A program made the position numbers and the translations under genes. Below the pieces are notes generated by a model. That model was not told the origin of the DNA. It was given only the letters and a program-made list of their open reading frames with translations, and made no database searches. DNA of 64,000 nt from positions 23,077 to 87,076 of the forward strand of contig JAIKZQ010000048.1 of assembly GCA_024682075.1 (NCBI GenBank), written 5' to 3'. Below are positions 16,101 through 24,957 of the stretch, one piece after another. Within the stretch, counting starts at the first letter, position 1; every line of letters starts with the position of its first letter. Origin of the DNA: Lachnospiraceae bacterium (lineage in GTDB: Bacteria > Bacillota > Clostridia > Lachnospirales > Lachnospiraceae).

Positions 16101-18552
16101 CTCGGCATACAACTCCGGAAAGATCGGAACAGAGAACGGAACTGCCGTCTTTGGAGCAAGCACCACGGGAACCGGCGGTGCAATAGGCAGAATTGAGAAT
16201 TTCGGATATGTCACCAACATCATCCGCGTATCCTCGGAAAATGAAGGACAGGTATTCGGCAAGATAACCGACGATCTGTCAGAGGCCGGCGTAGGTGGCG
16301 CAATAGGATCCGTCACGGCAACATGGTCCGTGGATCCCATATATATCGTCAGAAGCGATAATTCCGGCAAGATATACGGGGATACTCCCTCCACTTCACT
16401 TGCCACCGAAGTAGCAATCCTGGGTAACTACAACCTCTTCGGCGTAGGAGGTGCAGTTGGTCTGTTTAAATATGCCCCTCATGCAAGTTCGGTCTATTGC
16501 GTGATGGAAGAGAATTCCTCGGTTACTGCAGGCGGCAACAATGCCGGAGGATCGGTCGGATGCCAGAGACTTCCCATGAAGGAAGAACAGGCTCTTGCAC
16601 AGGCCAGCACTATAGCACCGACATATACGACATTCTCAGCGGATCTGTGCAGCGGTGCGGAGGTCACTGCAGGTGCTTACAACGCGGGCGGAGCTGCGGG
16701 CAACCTCTGCGACCTTAACAGTAACACCAGGCTGATCGCCAGGGTAATGGACGGTGAGGTCAAAGTCTCATCCGTCGGCAACACAGGCGGCGTTGCCGGA
16801 AGATTCGTCCAGACCAATTCCATAGGAAGCGCAGGATCATTCCTGCTTCTTGTGGGTAATGATTCCAACCCCACTCTCACAGTCAGATCCTGCAATGCAT
16901 CAGCTACAGAACCTGCAGCCGGAAATGAAAATGCAGGCGGTCTTGCCGGTCTGTCCGGATCGACCGTTGATTTCGAAGTTGCACTGGTAATGCCCACTCA
17001 GCAGGATACCAACCTTCTTAACATAAAGGTCGAAAGTTACGACAACGCCGGTGGAATTGTCGGACAGATGAGAGGCAATCTTGACGGAGGATCCAACAAG
17101 AACCTTACGATCCCCACTCTCTTCCTGACGCTCAATTCCGGTTCCTATGTCAAGGCATTCGGATCGAATGCAGGCGGCGCGATCGGACTTCTCAAGAACA
17201 TCAACACGCTTTCTTCAAGCCTGATGTTCAGCTCCGAAACCGGAACCAGCGTGAGCGCTGTAACGGGCAATTGCGGCGGATGCATCGGTAATGCAGAAAG
17301 TACGACCGCATTCAATATAGTAGGAAACATCCTGACTAGCGGAACCCTCATAAGCCTTGAAGGCGGTGCGAATGTCGGAGGATGCATAGGCAAGGCAGAA
17401 AGCGACAAAGACTTCAAAATCACAGGATCCGTCACCACAACCGGCACAAGCATAGGCATCAAGGGTACCGACAATGTCGGCGGATGCATGGGCAGAATAG
17501 TATTCAGCCAGAATACCAATTCTACGATCATCAATGCTCCTGTCACATACGAATGCCACGATTCTTTCATCGAAGGCAATGATAATGTCGGTGGTGTAAT
17601 AGGCACCGCATACAAAGGATATTATAAAAACAACATCGAATATAAAGGATATAACTGTACCATAAAAGGACATGACAATGTCGGTGGTGTAATAGGCTAT
17701 TCCGTTCAGGTGCTTTCAGATAAACCGCTTCTGGCTTCCACATACGAGCAGTTCACGCTGGAAGGAAATAATAATGTGGGCGGCATTTTGGGATATCTGG
17801 AAGGAATCTATCCCTCCGATCAGAATAAAAACTGGATTCATAGAATGACCATCACGATCAACGGAAACGCCTCCATCTCCGGAACCGGATATGTAGCAGG
17901 AACCACAGGTTACATCATGAAGTCCCAGTACTCCCAGTCAGGCCTCGTGCTGGCAAGCGGCGCATCGCTTTCAATAACCTCGAGTGCGGGAGCAGCCGGA
18001 GGCATCATCGGCGGCATGCAGGATATGATCATAGGTCCCGGAGAAGGTTACACAGTAGTCACCTGCAACAGCGAAAGTGCGCTCAGCATAACAGGTTCTA
18101 CCTGTGCCGGCGGAATCGTGGGTTACAATTCCGGAAAGATCAACGCCAGGGATATAGGCTTTGTGCTCAGTTCCGGCGCAGTGGTGAACATCACTTCAAC
18201 CGCTGCAGGTTCCGGCGCCGGCGGTTTCATAGGCATCATAGGCAACAATAACGATAGCAATAACAATAACTATGCCCTTGCAAGGACCAAGAACCGCAAC
18301 ACCACGCTCTGCAACAACAATAACGGAACCATCAACATCAGGTCCGACAACGGATATGCAGGCGGAATCGTTGGCATCAATTACGGAATACTCGGTGACA
18401 TAAACAACAACTGGACACCGAAAGTGTCCGACAATCCTACATTTTCATTCATCGTTCCCGCGAACGTGAACATATACGGTACCGCATATGACAGAGTCGT
18501 GGGGCTGAACAATACCGCTCATCCTACGTGGGAAAATTATAAAGTCGGATAA
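13162..18552 (+). CDS. Giant prepilin with glycine-rich GLUG-like repeat adhesin region (1,796 aa)
   Basis: NKNAG/FTLVELIVVLVVLGILASAAVYGISGYID class III signal; about 26 copies of [VACLT]GGxxG from ~aa 735 to the C-terminus. Confidence 0.85.
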   Translation: MTMCHSAQKNKNAGFTLVELIVVLVVLGILASAAVYGISGYIDMTTFNKNQENAVSVFQSAQSAVNHMSENGTLEDWAATVPTIGSPEEYQAENPGTGDTVYDETSFNSFAAGTDNSGRSVHMRYTVSYVPGTSNAQGALIEALIGNDFKATDVFSGLITIEFDIEKYVDSRGRLHYGADVYGVFYDTRRSSWDALSRNNNDAITVPYRDYDYRRYTSLVGYCNTLSSAVDTVAVPGGRILDQILFTLRNGETLDLTWSATSEGKPITGTPSQIHYSFTLYDDYTKTRLCDLVVDENSIFSGTPGQMLSTLDLYTTLQFDKDTDFVEGKTDTIVISGTPHTIVYTKEVVTDEHNTLITIYRASFETVAKVYVHTGATAFNYDYLTRDQVQNSLYNFPITVSYEIHDGDGVSDRISYTLSLDAMMSRNVIEVDADNSKTLNYDISRLFSTLGTVHNNNYRNVPYNIYATMSASPNTFHDASLSACNDSSDFIATEVMYAKRAYDDPVYLQADGTYSYSATAAAKDGGYAVVNTYFGDLGSGSLGTDNPSGGSAVITSFRHLYNIRMLQAYTYSVNYKISRNLNWYTTTPSGYKSDVRVYSANVGGTALVPASPVPAEYGLSYGSRLGVVSFPAIPSLNSISTLTAGDNPLSSETDKTSIINNVQMRASSFIPANDEGFGLICSNEGSVINIRINGLSLMLANTADGSLDDMSTIVSSMNNAALFMLTAAADNADLEKPVGGLIGYNKGVLGSGSLTEGNTISLSNCHIMAGTWSGSAWNLYANSSSCGGIVGTNENSDPDAVSAYGKIEFTGVSSVIGCSYVGGIIGYNNANVEALLKVDNSLNTGGSLFTPDPDTPTYVIAGREMAVGGAIGYSGAGKHFSQSDPGTTHSVDLYTGVVTMTAGTDPEYAIDVILDQNSRIISRGTTACIGVGGAVGQINNYPGMLLSIQVSNEGIILNNSHALGGAVGYINGGTASRMYISAYNSGKIGTENGTAVFGASTTGTGGAIGRIENFGYVTNIIRVSSENEGQVFGKITDDLSEAGVGGAIGSVTATWSVDPIYIVRSDNSGKIYGDTPSTSLATEVAILGNYNLFGVGGAVGLFKYAPHASSVYCVMEENSSVTAGGNNAGGSVGCQRLPMKEEQALAQASTIAPTYTTFSADLCSGAEVTAGAYNAGGAAGNLCDLNSNTRLIARVMDGEVKVSSVGNTGGVAGRFVQTNSIGSAGSFLLLVGNDSNPTLTVRSCNASATEPAAGNENAGGLAGLSGSTVDFEVALVMPTQQDTNLLNIKVESYDNAGGIVGQMRGNLDGGSNKNLTIPTLFLTLNSGSYVKAFGSNAGGAIGLLKNINTLSSSLMFSSETGTSVSAVTGNCGGCIGNAESTTAFNIVGNILTSGTLISLEGGANVGGCIGKAESDKDFKITGSVTTTGTSIGIKGTDNVGGCMGRIVFSQNTNSTIINAPVTYECHDSFIEGNDNVGGVIGTAYKGYYKNNIEYKGYNCTIKGHDNVGGVIGYSVQVLSDKPLLASTYEQFTLEGNNNVGGILGYLEGIYPSDQNKNWIHRMTITINGNASISGTGYVAGTTGYIMKSQYSQSGLVLASGASLSITSSAGAAGGIIGGMQDMIIGPGEGYTVVTCNSESALSITGSTCAGGIVGYNSGKINARDIGFVLSSGAVVNITSTAAGSGAGGFIGIIGNNNDSNNNNYALARTKNRNTTLCNNNNGTINIRSDNGYAGGIVGINYGILGDINNNWTPKVSDNPTFSFIVPANVNIYGTAYDRVVGLNNTAHPTWENYKVG

Positions 18553-18558
18553 TAAAAG

Positions 18559-19041
18559 GTGAAAAAAGTGAGCGAAGAAAACAAGACAACTTTTATTGTT
18601 GAGACAATGCCAAACAAGATCAAGCGTTTCGCCTGGCTTATCATGCTGATTGGCCTGATCGGTGCCGGTCTCCTGATATGGGGCAACATCGGTGCAGGTG
18701 CAAGGGATGCACTAAGCCATGCAAAGGATATCCGTGTAGCTCTGAAGCTGATGTCTCTGGAGTACTACAGCAATGACTGCTCGATCTTCGATCCCGAATC
18801 GGAGAACGGACTTGTACCCGGTGCGCTTGAGAAGCTCAGTTCCACAATTCCGATAGATGGCGAACTCTGCGTGACAGGATGGGACCGGGAGAACAACATT
18901 CCGCTGTCCTTCACCTACAGGGAAGGTAAATATCTGGTGGAATACAAAGACATCGGACAAGGTGACGGAACATACGGAATGAACGGTGACTGGATCGTTT
19001 ATTGCGATTTCAAGGTACTTGAATACACTACGGGGGATTAA
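18559..19041 (+). CDS. Hypothetical single-TM protein in pilus operon
   Basis: 160 aa, one TM (FAWLIMLIGLIGAGLLIWG), GTG start. Confidence 0.6.
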   Translation: MKKVSEENKTTFIVETMPNKIKRFAWLIMLIGLIGAGLLIWGNIGAGARDALSHAKDIRVALKLMSLEYYSNDCSIFDPESENGLVPGALEKLSSTIPIDGELCVTGWDRENNIPLSFTYREGKYLVEYKDIGQGDGTYGMNGDWIVYCDFKVLEYTTGD

Positions 19042-19055
19042 AGAGAAGAAAAGAC

Positions 19056-20252
19056 ATGCCAGAATACAGATACACAGCACAAACAGAACAGGGAAAACAG
19101 ATCAAGGGCAGACTGAGTGCATCCGATGAAAGAGAACTCAAGAAAAGGCTTCACGACAAGCATCAGACCCTATTGTATTCCGAAGAGATCGTCAAGCAGG
19201 TCATGCTCAAGCCTCTGAAGAAATCTCAGCTCTCCGATTTCTGCAGACAGATAGGCGAGCTGATCAAATCGGGCATTTCCATCTTAAGAGCGCTGGAAAT
19301 AGAGGGTGCGGACGAATCGATCACGCCTTATGAAAAGGATCTCTACATAAGATTAAGAGACCGCATCGTTCAGGGTATCTCTCTCTCGATGGCGATGGAA
19401 GAACTTAAGCCTGCATTTCCGCCACTGCTCATCAGCATGTTCAGGGCCGCAGAGACATCCGGTAATCTGGATTCCACCGCTCTCAGACTTGCGGAACAGT
19501 ATCAGAAGGAAAACGAACTCGAATCCGAAGCCAAGAGCGCAATGACCTATCCCAAGATACTTACTTTTCTCCTGGTTGCAGTTGTGATGATAATCTTCGG
19601 ATTCATCATGCCGCAGTTTGAAGATCTCTTCAGCGAGATGCCGAAGCTTCCGCTCGCAACAAGGATACTGCTTGGGATCAGTGATTTCGTTGCATCATAC
19701 TGGTATCTGATCATCATCATGGCCGTGCTGGTATGGATCTTCGGCGGCATCGTGGCAAGGATACCTCAGGTAAGACTGCAGATTGACAAGTTCAAGGTGA
19801 AAGGTCCTTTGGGAAAGCTTCAGAAAGTCATCTATTCCGCAAGATTTGCCCGCACCATGAGTTCCCTGTATTCTGCGGGAATACCGATCGACCAGTGTCT
19901 TGCCATCGCACGTCAGACTATAGGCAATGTCTACATTGAGCTTCAGTTCGACCAGGTCATCAAGGCAGTTCAGGCAGGAGGTCTCCTCTCCGATGCACTT
20001 GATGAGGTCGACGGATTCGTTTCCAAGCTTTCATCGGTCGTCAGAGTAGGTGAAGAAACAGGATCTCTTGATTCCATGCTGACAAGCGCTGCAGACAACC
20101 TTGATTTCGCATCCGAACAGGCATTGATGCGAATGGTCAAGTATATAGAACCGGTAATGATCATAATCATGGCTATCATAGTCGGATTCATAATGATCGG
20201 TGTCATACTTCCGATCTACCAGTCTTATTCAACAATCGGAGCAGGTCAGTAA
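19056..20252 (+). CDS. pilC: Type II secretion system F/PilC-like inner-membrane platform protein
   Basis: 398 aa; FCRQIGELIKSGISILRALEI, AMTYPKILTFLLVAVVMIIFGFIMPQF, ARTMSSLYSAGIPIDQCLAIAR. Confidence 0.9.
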   Translation: MPEYRYTAQTEQGKQIKGRLSASDERELKKRLHDKHQTLLYSEEIVKQVMLKPLKKSQLSDFCRQIGELIKSGISILRALEIEGADESITPYEKDLYIRLRDRIVQGISLSMAMEELKPAFPPLLISMFRAAETSGNLDSTALRLAEQYQKENELESEAKSAMTYPKILTFLLVAVVMIIFGFIMPQFEDLFSEMPKLPLATRILLGISDFVASYWYLIIIMAVLVWIFGGIVARIPQVRLQIDKFKVKGPLGKLQKVIYSARFARTMSSLYSAGIPIDQCLAIARQTIGNVYIELQFDQVIKAVQAGGLLSDALDEVDGFVSKLSSVVRVGEETGSLDSMLTSAADNLDFASEQALMRMVKYIEPVMIIIMAIIVGFIMIGVILPIYQSYSTIGAGQ

Positions 20253-20276
20253 AATTTTTATTGCGGGAGTGAGAAT

Positions 20277-21755
20277 ATGTCCGTATCAGTATTTTTTTCA
20301 AACAAGAACATACAGGTCATCGTGGGAAAAAGCAGCGGAAAGTCTATCTACATAGACAAGCTCATTGAAGTTCCCATGCCCGAGAATGCCATCTTAAACG
20401 GTGTCATCATAGAAGGCGAAACCGAAAGCATCATCAAAAAACTTAAGGAGATCTGGACCGGTAACGGGCTGAAGGGAAACGTTGACCTCATAATCAACAG
20501 CCCGCAGTTCATATCGAACCGCACCACCATGCCGCTCATCCCCAACGTGAGCAAGGCAACAGACTATCTGGACAAGCAGAATTCCGATGAATTCGGCAGA
20601 TTCGATTCACCCATAAAGGGCTGGTATCTTCTCAGGACCAACAAAAAAGAAAATACCCAGGACGTCGTGACCGAAGTCGCCGAAAGAACCTTCATCGAAA
20701 CCTACATTAAGATATTCAGTGAAGCAGGCATAACGCTTAATTCCGTCCACGACGGTGTCAGCCTTGCGACTGAGCTTCTTGCGACATGTGTCCATGACCA
20801 GACTGCCATATACATGATCAAGGATGCCCAGATGCTCGTCACCATCCTCTACGAAAAGGGCAAGTATTATTACAACTCCACAAGACGTCTTTTCCAGGAT
20901 GACGGAACACAGGAATTCGCTGCGGAGATCAGGAGCAACATATCGGGTGTAAGGCAGTTCGCCAATTCCCAGCATCTCGAATCGGCCATCACGGATGTGT
21001 ATTTTGCGGGAATGAGCAGTGATGACGTCGGAATGCTCCAAGGGTACCTTGCAGATACCGATCCCGACATCACCGTGCACGGAACGGTAGCACCTTCGCA
21101 CATTCACTTCAAGAAATGGAATGACCGTCTCACATCATTCATCTATCCCGTTGCCGGACTTGTCGTTCCCAAGACAGGATTCTCCGTACTTAAGGCGATA
21201 AGAAAAAATGATGAAGCATATGCCAGGAAAGTCGAGCTGATCAAGAAAGGCATTCCGGTTGCCATACTCACGGGCGTTCTGCTCATCATCACTCTTTTCC
21301 TGCTTGCCGTTCGCATCAGCACCGCAAACAGGCTGAGCAAGCTTGAGCAATACAACAACAAGCCGGAAGTCATACAGGGATCGATGCAATATGACGCGCT
21401 GGTGACAAGATCGGGAAGGTACGGAGACAGGCAGGGCGGAGTAGATCTGCTTCGTGAATACATCGATTCGTATCCCATACCTGATTCATCGATCAATAAA
21501 CAGATAAGTGAGGCCGCCAGAAGCGAGGACGTCACGATAGAGTTCAATTCATACAATGCGGACAGCGGTGTCTTCGCCACCACCGCTTCTTCTTCCGAAG
21601 TAGAGAAGATCCACAAGTTCATAGCCAGGCTTCTTGAAATGGATATCTTCGAGGATGTTGATTACACGGGATATACCTGGAACGACGGCGACGGAACCTG
21701 GTCGATCAAGGTCATCTGCACTCTCAGCGGACAGGCAGAAAAGGAGGAAGAATAA
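20277..21755 (+). CDS. PilM-like actin-fold protein fused to PilN-like membrane segment
   Basis: 492 aa; PilM-like N-terminal two thirds, then TM AILTGVLLIITLFLLAVRIS and periplasmic-type domain; between pilC and pilO-like genes. Confidence 0.6.
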   Translation: MSVSVFFSNKNIQVIVGKSSGKSIYIDKLIEVPMPENAILNGVIIEGETESIIKKLKEIWTGNGLKGNVDLIINSPQFISNRTTMPLIPNVSKATDYLDKQNSDEFGRFDSPIKGWYLLRTNKKENTQDVVTEVAERTFIETYIKIFSEAGITLNSVHDGVSLATELLATCVHDQTAIYMIKDAQMLVTILYEKGKYYYNSTRRLFQDDGTQEFAAEIRSNISGVRQFANSQHLESAITDVYFAGMSSDDVGMLQGYLADTDPDITVHGTVAPSHIHFKKWNDRLTSFIYPVAGLVVPKTGFSVLKAIRKNDEAYARKVELIKKGIPVAILTGVLLIITLFLLAVRISTANRLSKLEQYNNKPEVIQGSMQYDALVTRSGRYGDRQGGVDLLREYIDSYPIPDSSINKQISEAARSEDVTIEFNSYNADSGVFATTASSSEVEKIHKFIARLLEMDIFEDVDYTGYTWNDGDGTWSIKVICTLSGQAEKEEE

Positions 21756-22615
21756 TGAATCTCAGCACCACACTTACCACAAGGGATAAAAGACTCTTAT
21801 ACATGCTCCTGATGATAGTGATCATCTTCCTGTTCGGATGGTGCCTCATAAGACCTCTTTACAAGAAGATAGTAGCTGATCAGGAAAGGATCGAGATTGC
21901 CGCATCGCTCAGAGCCACCAATGAGGCAAAACAGATCGGCTTTGCGTCTGCGGAGGCTCTCACCACAAGATTCAATGACGAGCTTGATTCATCAATATCA
22001 CAGTATTATGACTACATGGACAGCTCTGAGATCGACAAGCTGGTAACATCCTATATCCTGAAAAAAGGAATGCAGGCAAGGGATCTGACGATACTGATGC
22101 CTGAAGGCTATGTCCTAGAAGAGCCTTATGCTTATTCGAATTTCACCACTGTTTCCACCTACGTTCCGGAAGAAACCGAGACCATGCTCGATATGGGAAC
22201 AGCCAATGAAGTCACCGTTGAAGAAGAAAAAGTATCTTCCGGAAATTATTTCAGACATGCAGTGATGAATTTCCTGACCGGCAGTGAGACCTCACAGGTA
22301 TCGATAATCCCGACTCCGATGGAACAATACAATGAAGGTCTTGCATCCACGACAACGGAAAGTTCGGGGCTGTTATGCGTACAGCTCATCATCGTGGTAG
22401 AAGGAAGTCCCGAAACATGTCAGAAGATGATCGATGAACTGACACACAACCCTTCCGTAAGAGTCACAGGATTCAACTGGATATCTCTTGATCCGATCAC
22501 ATATCTTCAGGAAGACGGTTCGATACTGATCTATGAGAATGCCTCAAGACAGCTGGAGATCAGAGTCAATCTCTATATGAAGGATTACGTGGAGCCTGCA
22601 GCAAGCGCTTCATAA
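21755..22615 (+). CDS. PilO-like pilus assembly protein
   Basis: 286 aa, single N-terminal TM (RLLYMLLMIVIIFLFGWCLIRPLY) and position after PilM/N. Confidence 0.6.
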   Translation: MNLSTTLTTRDKRLLYMLLMIVIIFLFGWCLIRPLYKKIVADQERIEIAASLRATNEAKQIGFASAEALTTRFNDELDSSISQYYDYMDSSEIDKLVTSYILKKGMQARDLTILMPEGYVLEEPYAYSNFTTVSTYVPEETETMLDMGTANEVTVEEEKVSSGNYFRHAVMNFLTGSETSQVSIIPTPMEQYNEGLASTTTESSGLLCVQLIIVVEGSPETCQKMIDELTHNPSVRVTGFNWISLDPITYLQEDGSILIYENASRQLEIRVNLYMKDYVEPAASAS

Positions 22616-22664
22616 ATACAGATTCATCACTCTTCAGACATCATAATCTATTGGAGGATATGAA

Positions 22665-24350
22665 ATGGATGTTAATTCCTCAACCAAAATAAGGATCGGT
22701 GACCTGATGGTCAAAGCCGGATACATTGACGAGGCACAGCTCGCCGATGCTCTCCAGGCACAAAAGGAATCCAAGAAAAGACTCGGAGAGATACTGGTAG
22801 ATAAGGGATATGTGTCCGAGACACAGATGCTCTACACCCTCGCAAGCCGCATGGGGCTCGAAGTCGTGGATCTCTCCACATACCCCGTCGACAGCAATGC
22901 GGTCAAGACCATTCCCAGCCAGATGGCAAAGGGATATCTCATGCTCCCTGTTGCTTTCAGGGAAGGAACTCTCGTTGTTGCGGTCAACGATCCCCTCGAT
23001 TTCATCAAGATAGAGGACGTCAGACAGACCAGCGGAATGAGTGTCGAGACCGTCCTGGCCGAGCGTGCCGCGATCGAAAATGCGATTAACTATTACTACG
23101 CTGAGGTCCAGACCAAGCGTGCGGCTCAGTCGGCTAACGAGCAGGCCGTGTCATCGGAAGTTCGTGAGATGGTCATCGATGCAGGTGCCGGTGCGGACGA
23201 CACCCCCATCATCAACCTGGTAAACTCGCTTCTCGACAAGGCATACCAGGACAACGCATCCGACGTTCATATCGAGCCCTTTGAAAAAGAGATACACGTC
23301 CGTCTGAGAATGGACGGTGCGCTCATCGATTACATGACGCTCCAGAAAAACGTTCAGGGTTCGCTCATCGCACGTATCAAGATCATGTCCGAGCTGGACA
23401 TCGCAGAAAAAAGAGTTCCTCAGGACGGACACTTCCGTATCAAGATAAGGGATCAGATCGTAAACGTCCGTGTATCCGTCATCCCGACCGTTTTCGGTGA
23501 AAAGGTCGTCATGAGAATACTCGCCGGCAATTCCCAGATAGACAATGCCGGAACATTCGGAATGGAACCGGAAAATTACGAGAAGTTCACAAGGATGCTC
23601 AAATCCCCGAACGGTCTCATTTATATCACTGGACCTACCGGATCCGGTAAGACCACGACCCTGTACATGGCACTTGCTTCTCTTTCCGACAGGCAGGTCA
23701 ACATCGCAACCATCGAAGACCCTGTCGAGAAGAACTTAAACCGCCTTAACCAGATGCAGGTACACCCCACCGCAGGACTTACTTTCGATGTCGGATTAAG
23801 GGCACTCTTAAGACAGGACCCCGATATCATAATGGTCGGTGAGACCCGTGACTCCGAAACGGCCAGCATCTCCCTGAGAGCCGCTATCACAGGTCACCTC
23901 GTTCTCTCCACGCTCCATACGAACGATGCCGTATCCACCATAATCAGACTCATCGACATGGGTGCCGAGCCTTATCTTCTGTCCTCCGCCCTGGTAGGCT
24001 CCATCGCCCAGAGACTCATGAGAAAGGTATGTCCTTATTGCAGCCAGGTCACCGGGCTCGATGAATACCAGGAGGCCTTTGCCGGAAGACCGATGCCTAA
24101 TGCCAGAACCGCAGTAGGATGTGCAAAATGCCACGGAACCGGATACAGCGGACGTATCGCCGTACATGAAGTCCTCTACGTGGACAGAAGCATCAGAAAG
24201 CTCATATCGGATGGTGCCGGAGCCGATGAGATCAAGAAATATGCTGTTGAGCAGCAGGGAATGAAGACCCTTAAGCAGGCAGGACTCGACCTTGTGGAAA
24301 AAGGAATCACCACTATGGAAGAACTTGAAAAAATAGCGTATAATGAATAA
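22665..24350 (+). CDS. pilB: GspE/PulE/PilB family assembly ATPase with MshEN domain
   Basis: GPTGSGKTTTLY, LRQDPDIIMVGETRD, STLHTNDA, CPYCSQ...GCAKCHGTGYSGR. Confidence 0.95.
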   Translation: MDVNSSTKIRIGDLMVKAGYIDEAQLADALQAQKESKKRLGEILVDKGYVSETQMLYTLASRMGLEVVDLSTYPVDSNAVKTIPSQMAKGYLMLPVAFREGTLVVAVNDPLDFIKIEDVRQTSGMSVETVLAERAAIENAINYYYAEVQTKRAAQSANEQAVSSEVREMVIDAGAGADDTPIINLVNSLLDKAYQDNASDVHIEPFEKEIHVRLRMDGALIDYMTLQKNVQGSLIARIKIMSELDIAEKRVPQDGHFRIKIRDQIVNVRVSVIPTVFGEKVVMRILAGNSQIDNAGTFGMEPENYEKFTRMLKSPNGLIYITGPTGSGKTTTLYMALASLSDRQVNIATIEDPVEKNLNRLNQMQVHPTAGLTFDVGLRALLRQDPDIIMVGETRDSETASISLRAAITGHLVLSTLHTNDAVSTIIRLIDMGAEPYLLSSALVGSIAQRLMRKVCPYCSQVTGLDEYQEAFAGRPMPNARTAVGCAKCHGTGYSGRIAVHEVLYVDRSIRKLISDGAGADEIKKYAVEQQGMKTLKQAGLDLVEKGITTMEELEKIAYNE

Positions 24351-24449
24351 AGAGATTTCTGCCGATATAATACTCAGAGAGAGATAATCTCAAACACATC
24401 GGCCAAAGAATTCAATAACAGGCAATATTATTACCAGGAGGAAATAATA

Positions 24450-24875
24450 ATGAAAAAGAACAACAAAGGCTTTACTCTTGTAGAACTTATCGTCGTGTTG
24501 GTCATTCTCGCAATACTGGCAGCTATCCTTGTACCCACTCTTCTGGGATACATTGACAGAGCAAGATCAGAGAAGGATTTCTCCACCGCCCAGACCGTAA
24601 GAGTTGCAGCACAGGCAGCAATCGACCAGGCATACGGTGACGGTGTCAAGACCGTTGCATCAGGCACAAACAGCGCATGCACATCCATCGACACTATGTC
24701 CGGCGTAATCGCTAATACCACCACAACATACGGTGATATCGTCTTCACCCTCTCAGGTGTAGATACAGCTAAGGTTACTGCATTTTCGTTTGATTACTCA
24801 AACGGAATCATAACCAAGGGAAGCGTAACAATTAGCGGTCATGAATACAAGCTTGAAAACGGTGCTTGGAAATAA
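24450..24875 (+). CDS. Type IV major pilin-like prepilin
   Basis: MKKNNKG/FTLVELIVVLVILAILAAILVPTLLGYIDRA; strong RBS ggaggaaa. Confidence 0.9.
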   Translation: MKKNNKGFTLVELIVVLVILAILAAILVPTLLGYIDRARSEKDFSTAQTVRVAAQAAIDQAYGDGVKTVASGTNSACTSIDTMSGVIANTTTTYGDIVFTLSGVDTAKVTAFSFDYSNGIITKGSVTISGHEYKLENGAWK

Positions 24876-24906
24876 GCCGGTACAGAAAATATCTTAGGTA
24901 ATACTG

Positions 24907-24937
24907 AAAGGGTCTGTCGCAATGCGACAGACCCTTT
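24907..24937. terminator. Intrinsic terminator (bidirectional) at end of pilus locus
   Basis: Perfect 15-bp stem AAAGGGTCTGTCGCA/TGCGACAGACCCTTT. Confidence 0.9.
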
Positions 24938-24957
24938 TTCATCCCTATAAAGCATTA

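Noticed and set aside
14086-17673. Several long ORFs on both strands inside the giant pilin gene (for example 17145..17615 -, 17215..17673 -)
   Set aside because: Overlap a continuous 5.4-kb coding frame with clear protein repeats; low-complexity mirror translations of GGxxG repeats.
13162-18552. Possibility that the giant pilin is an assembly fusion of a pilin and an adhesin
   Set aside because: Frame is continuous, the first gene overlap (ATGA) and following pilus gene fit one operon, and repeats drift gradually. Kept as real, though long-read confirmation would be decisive.
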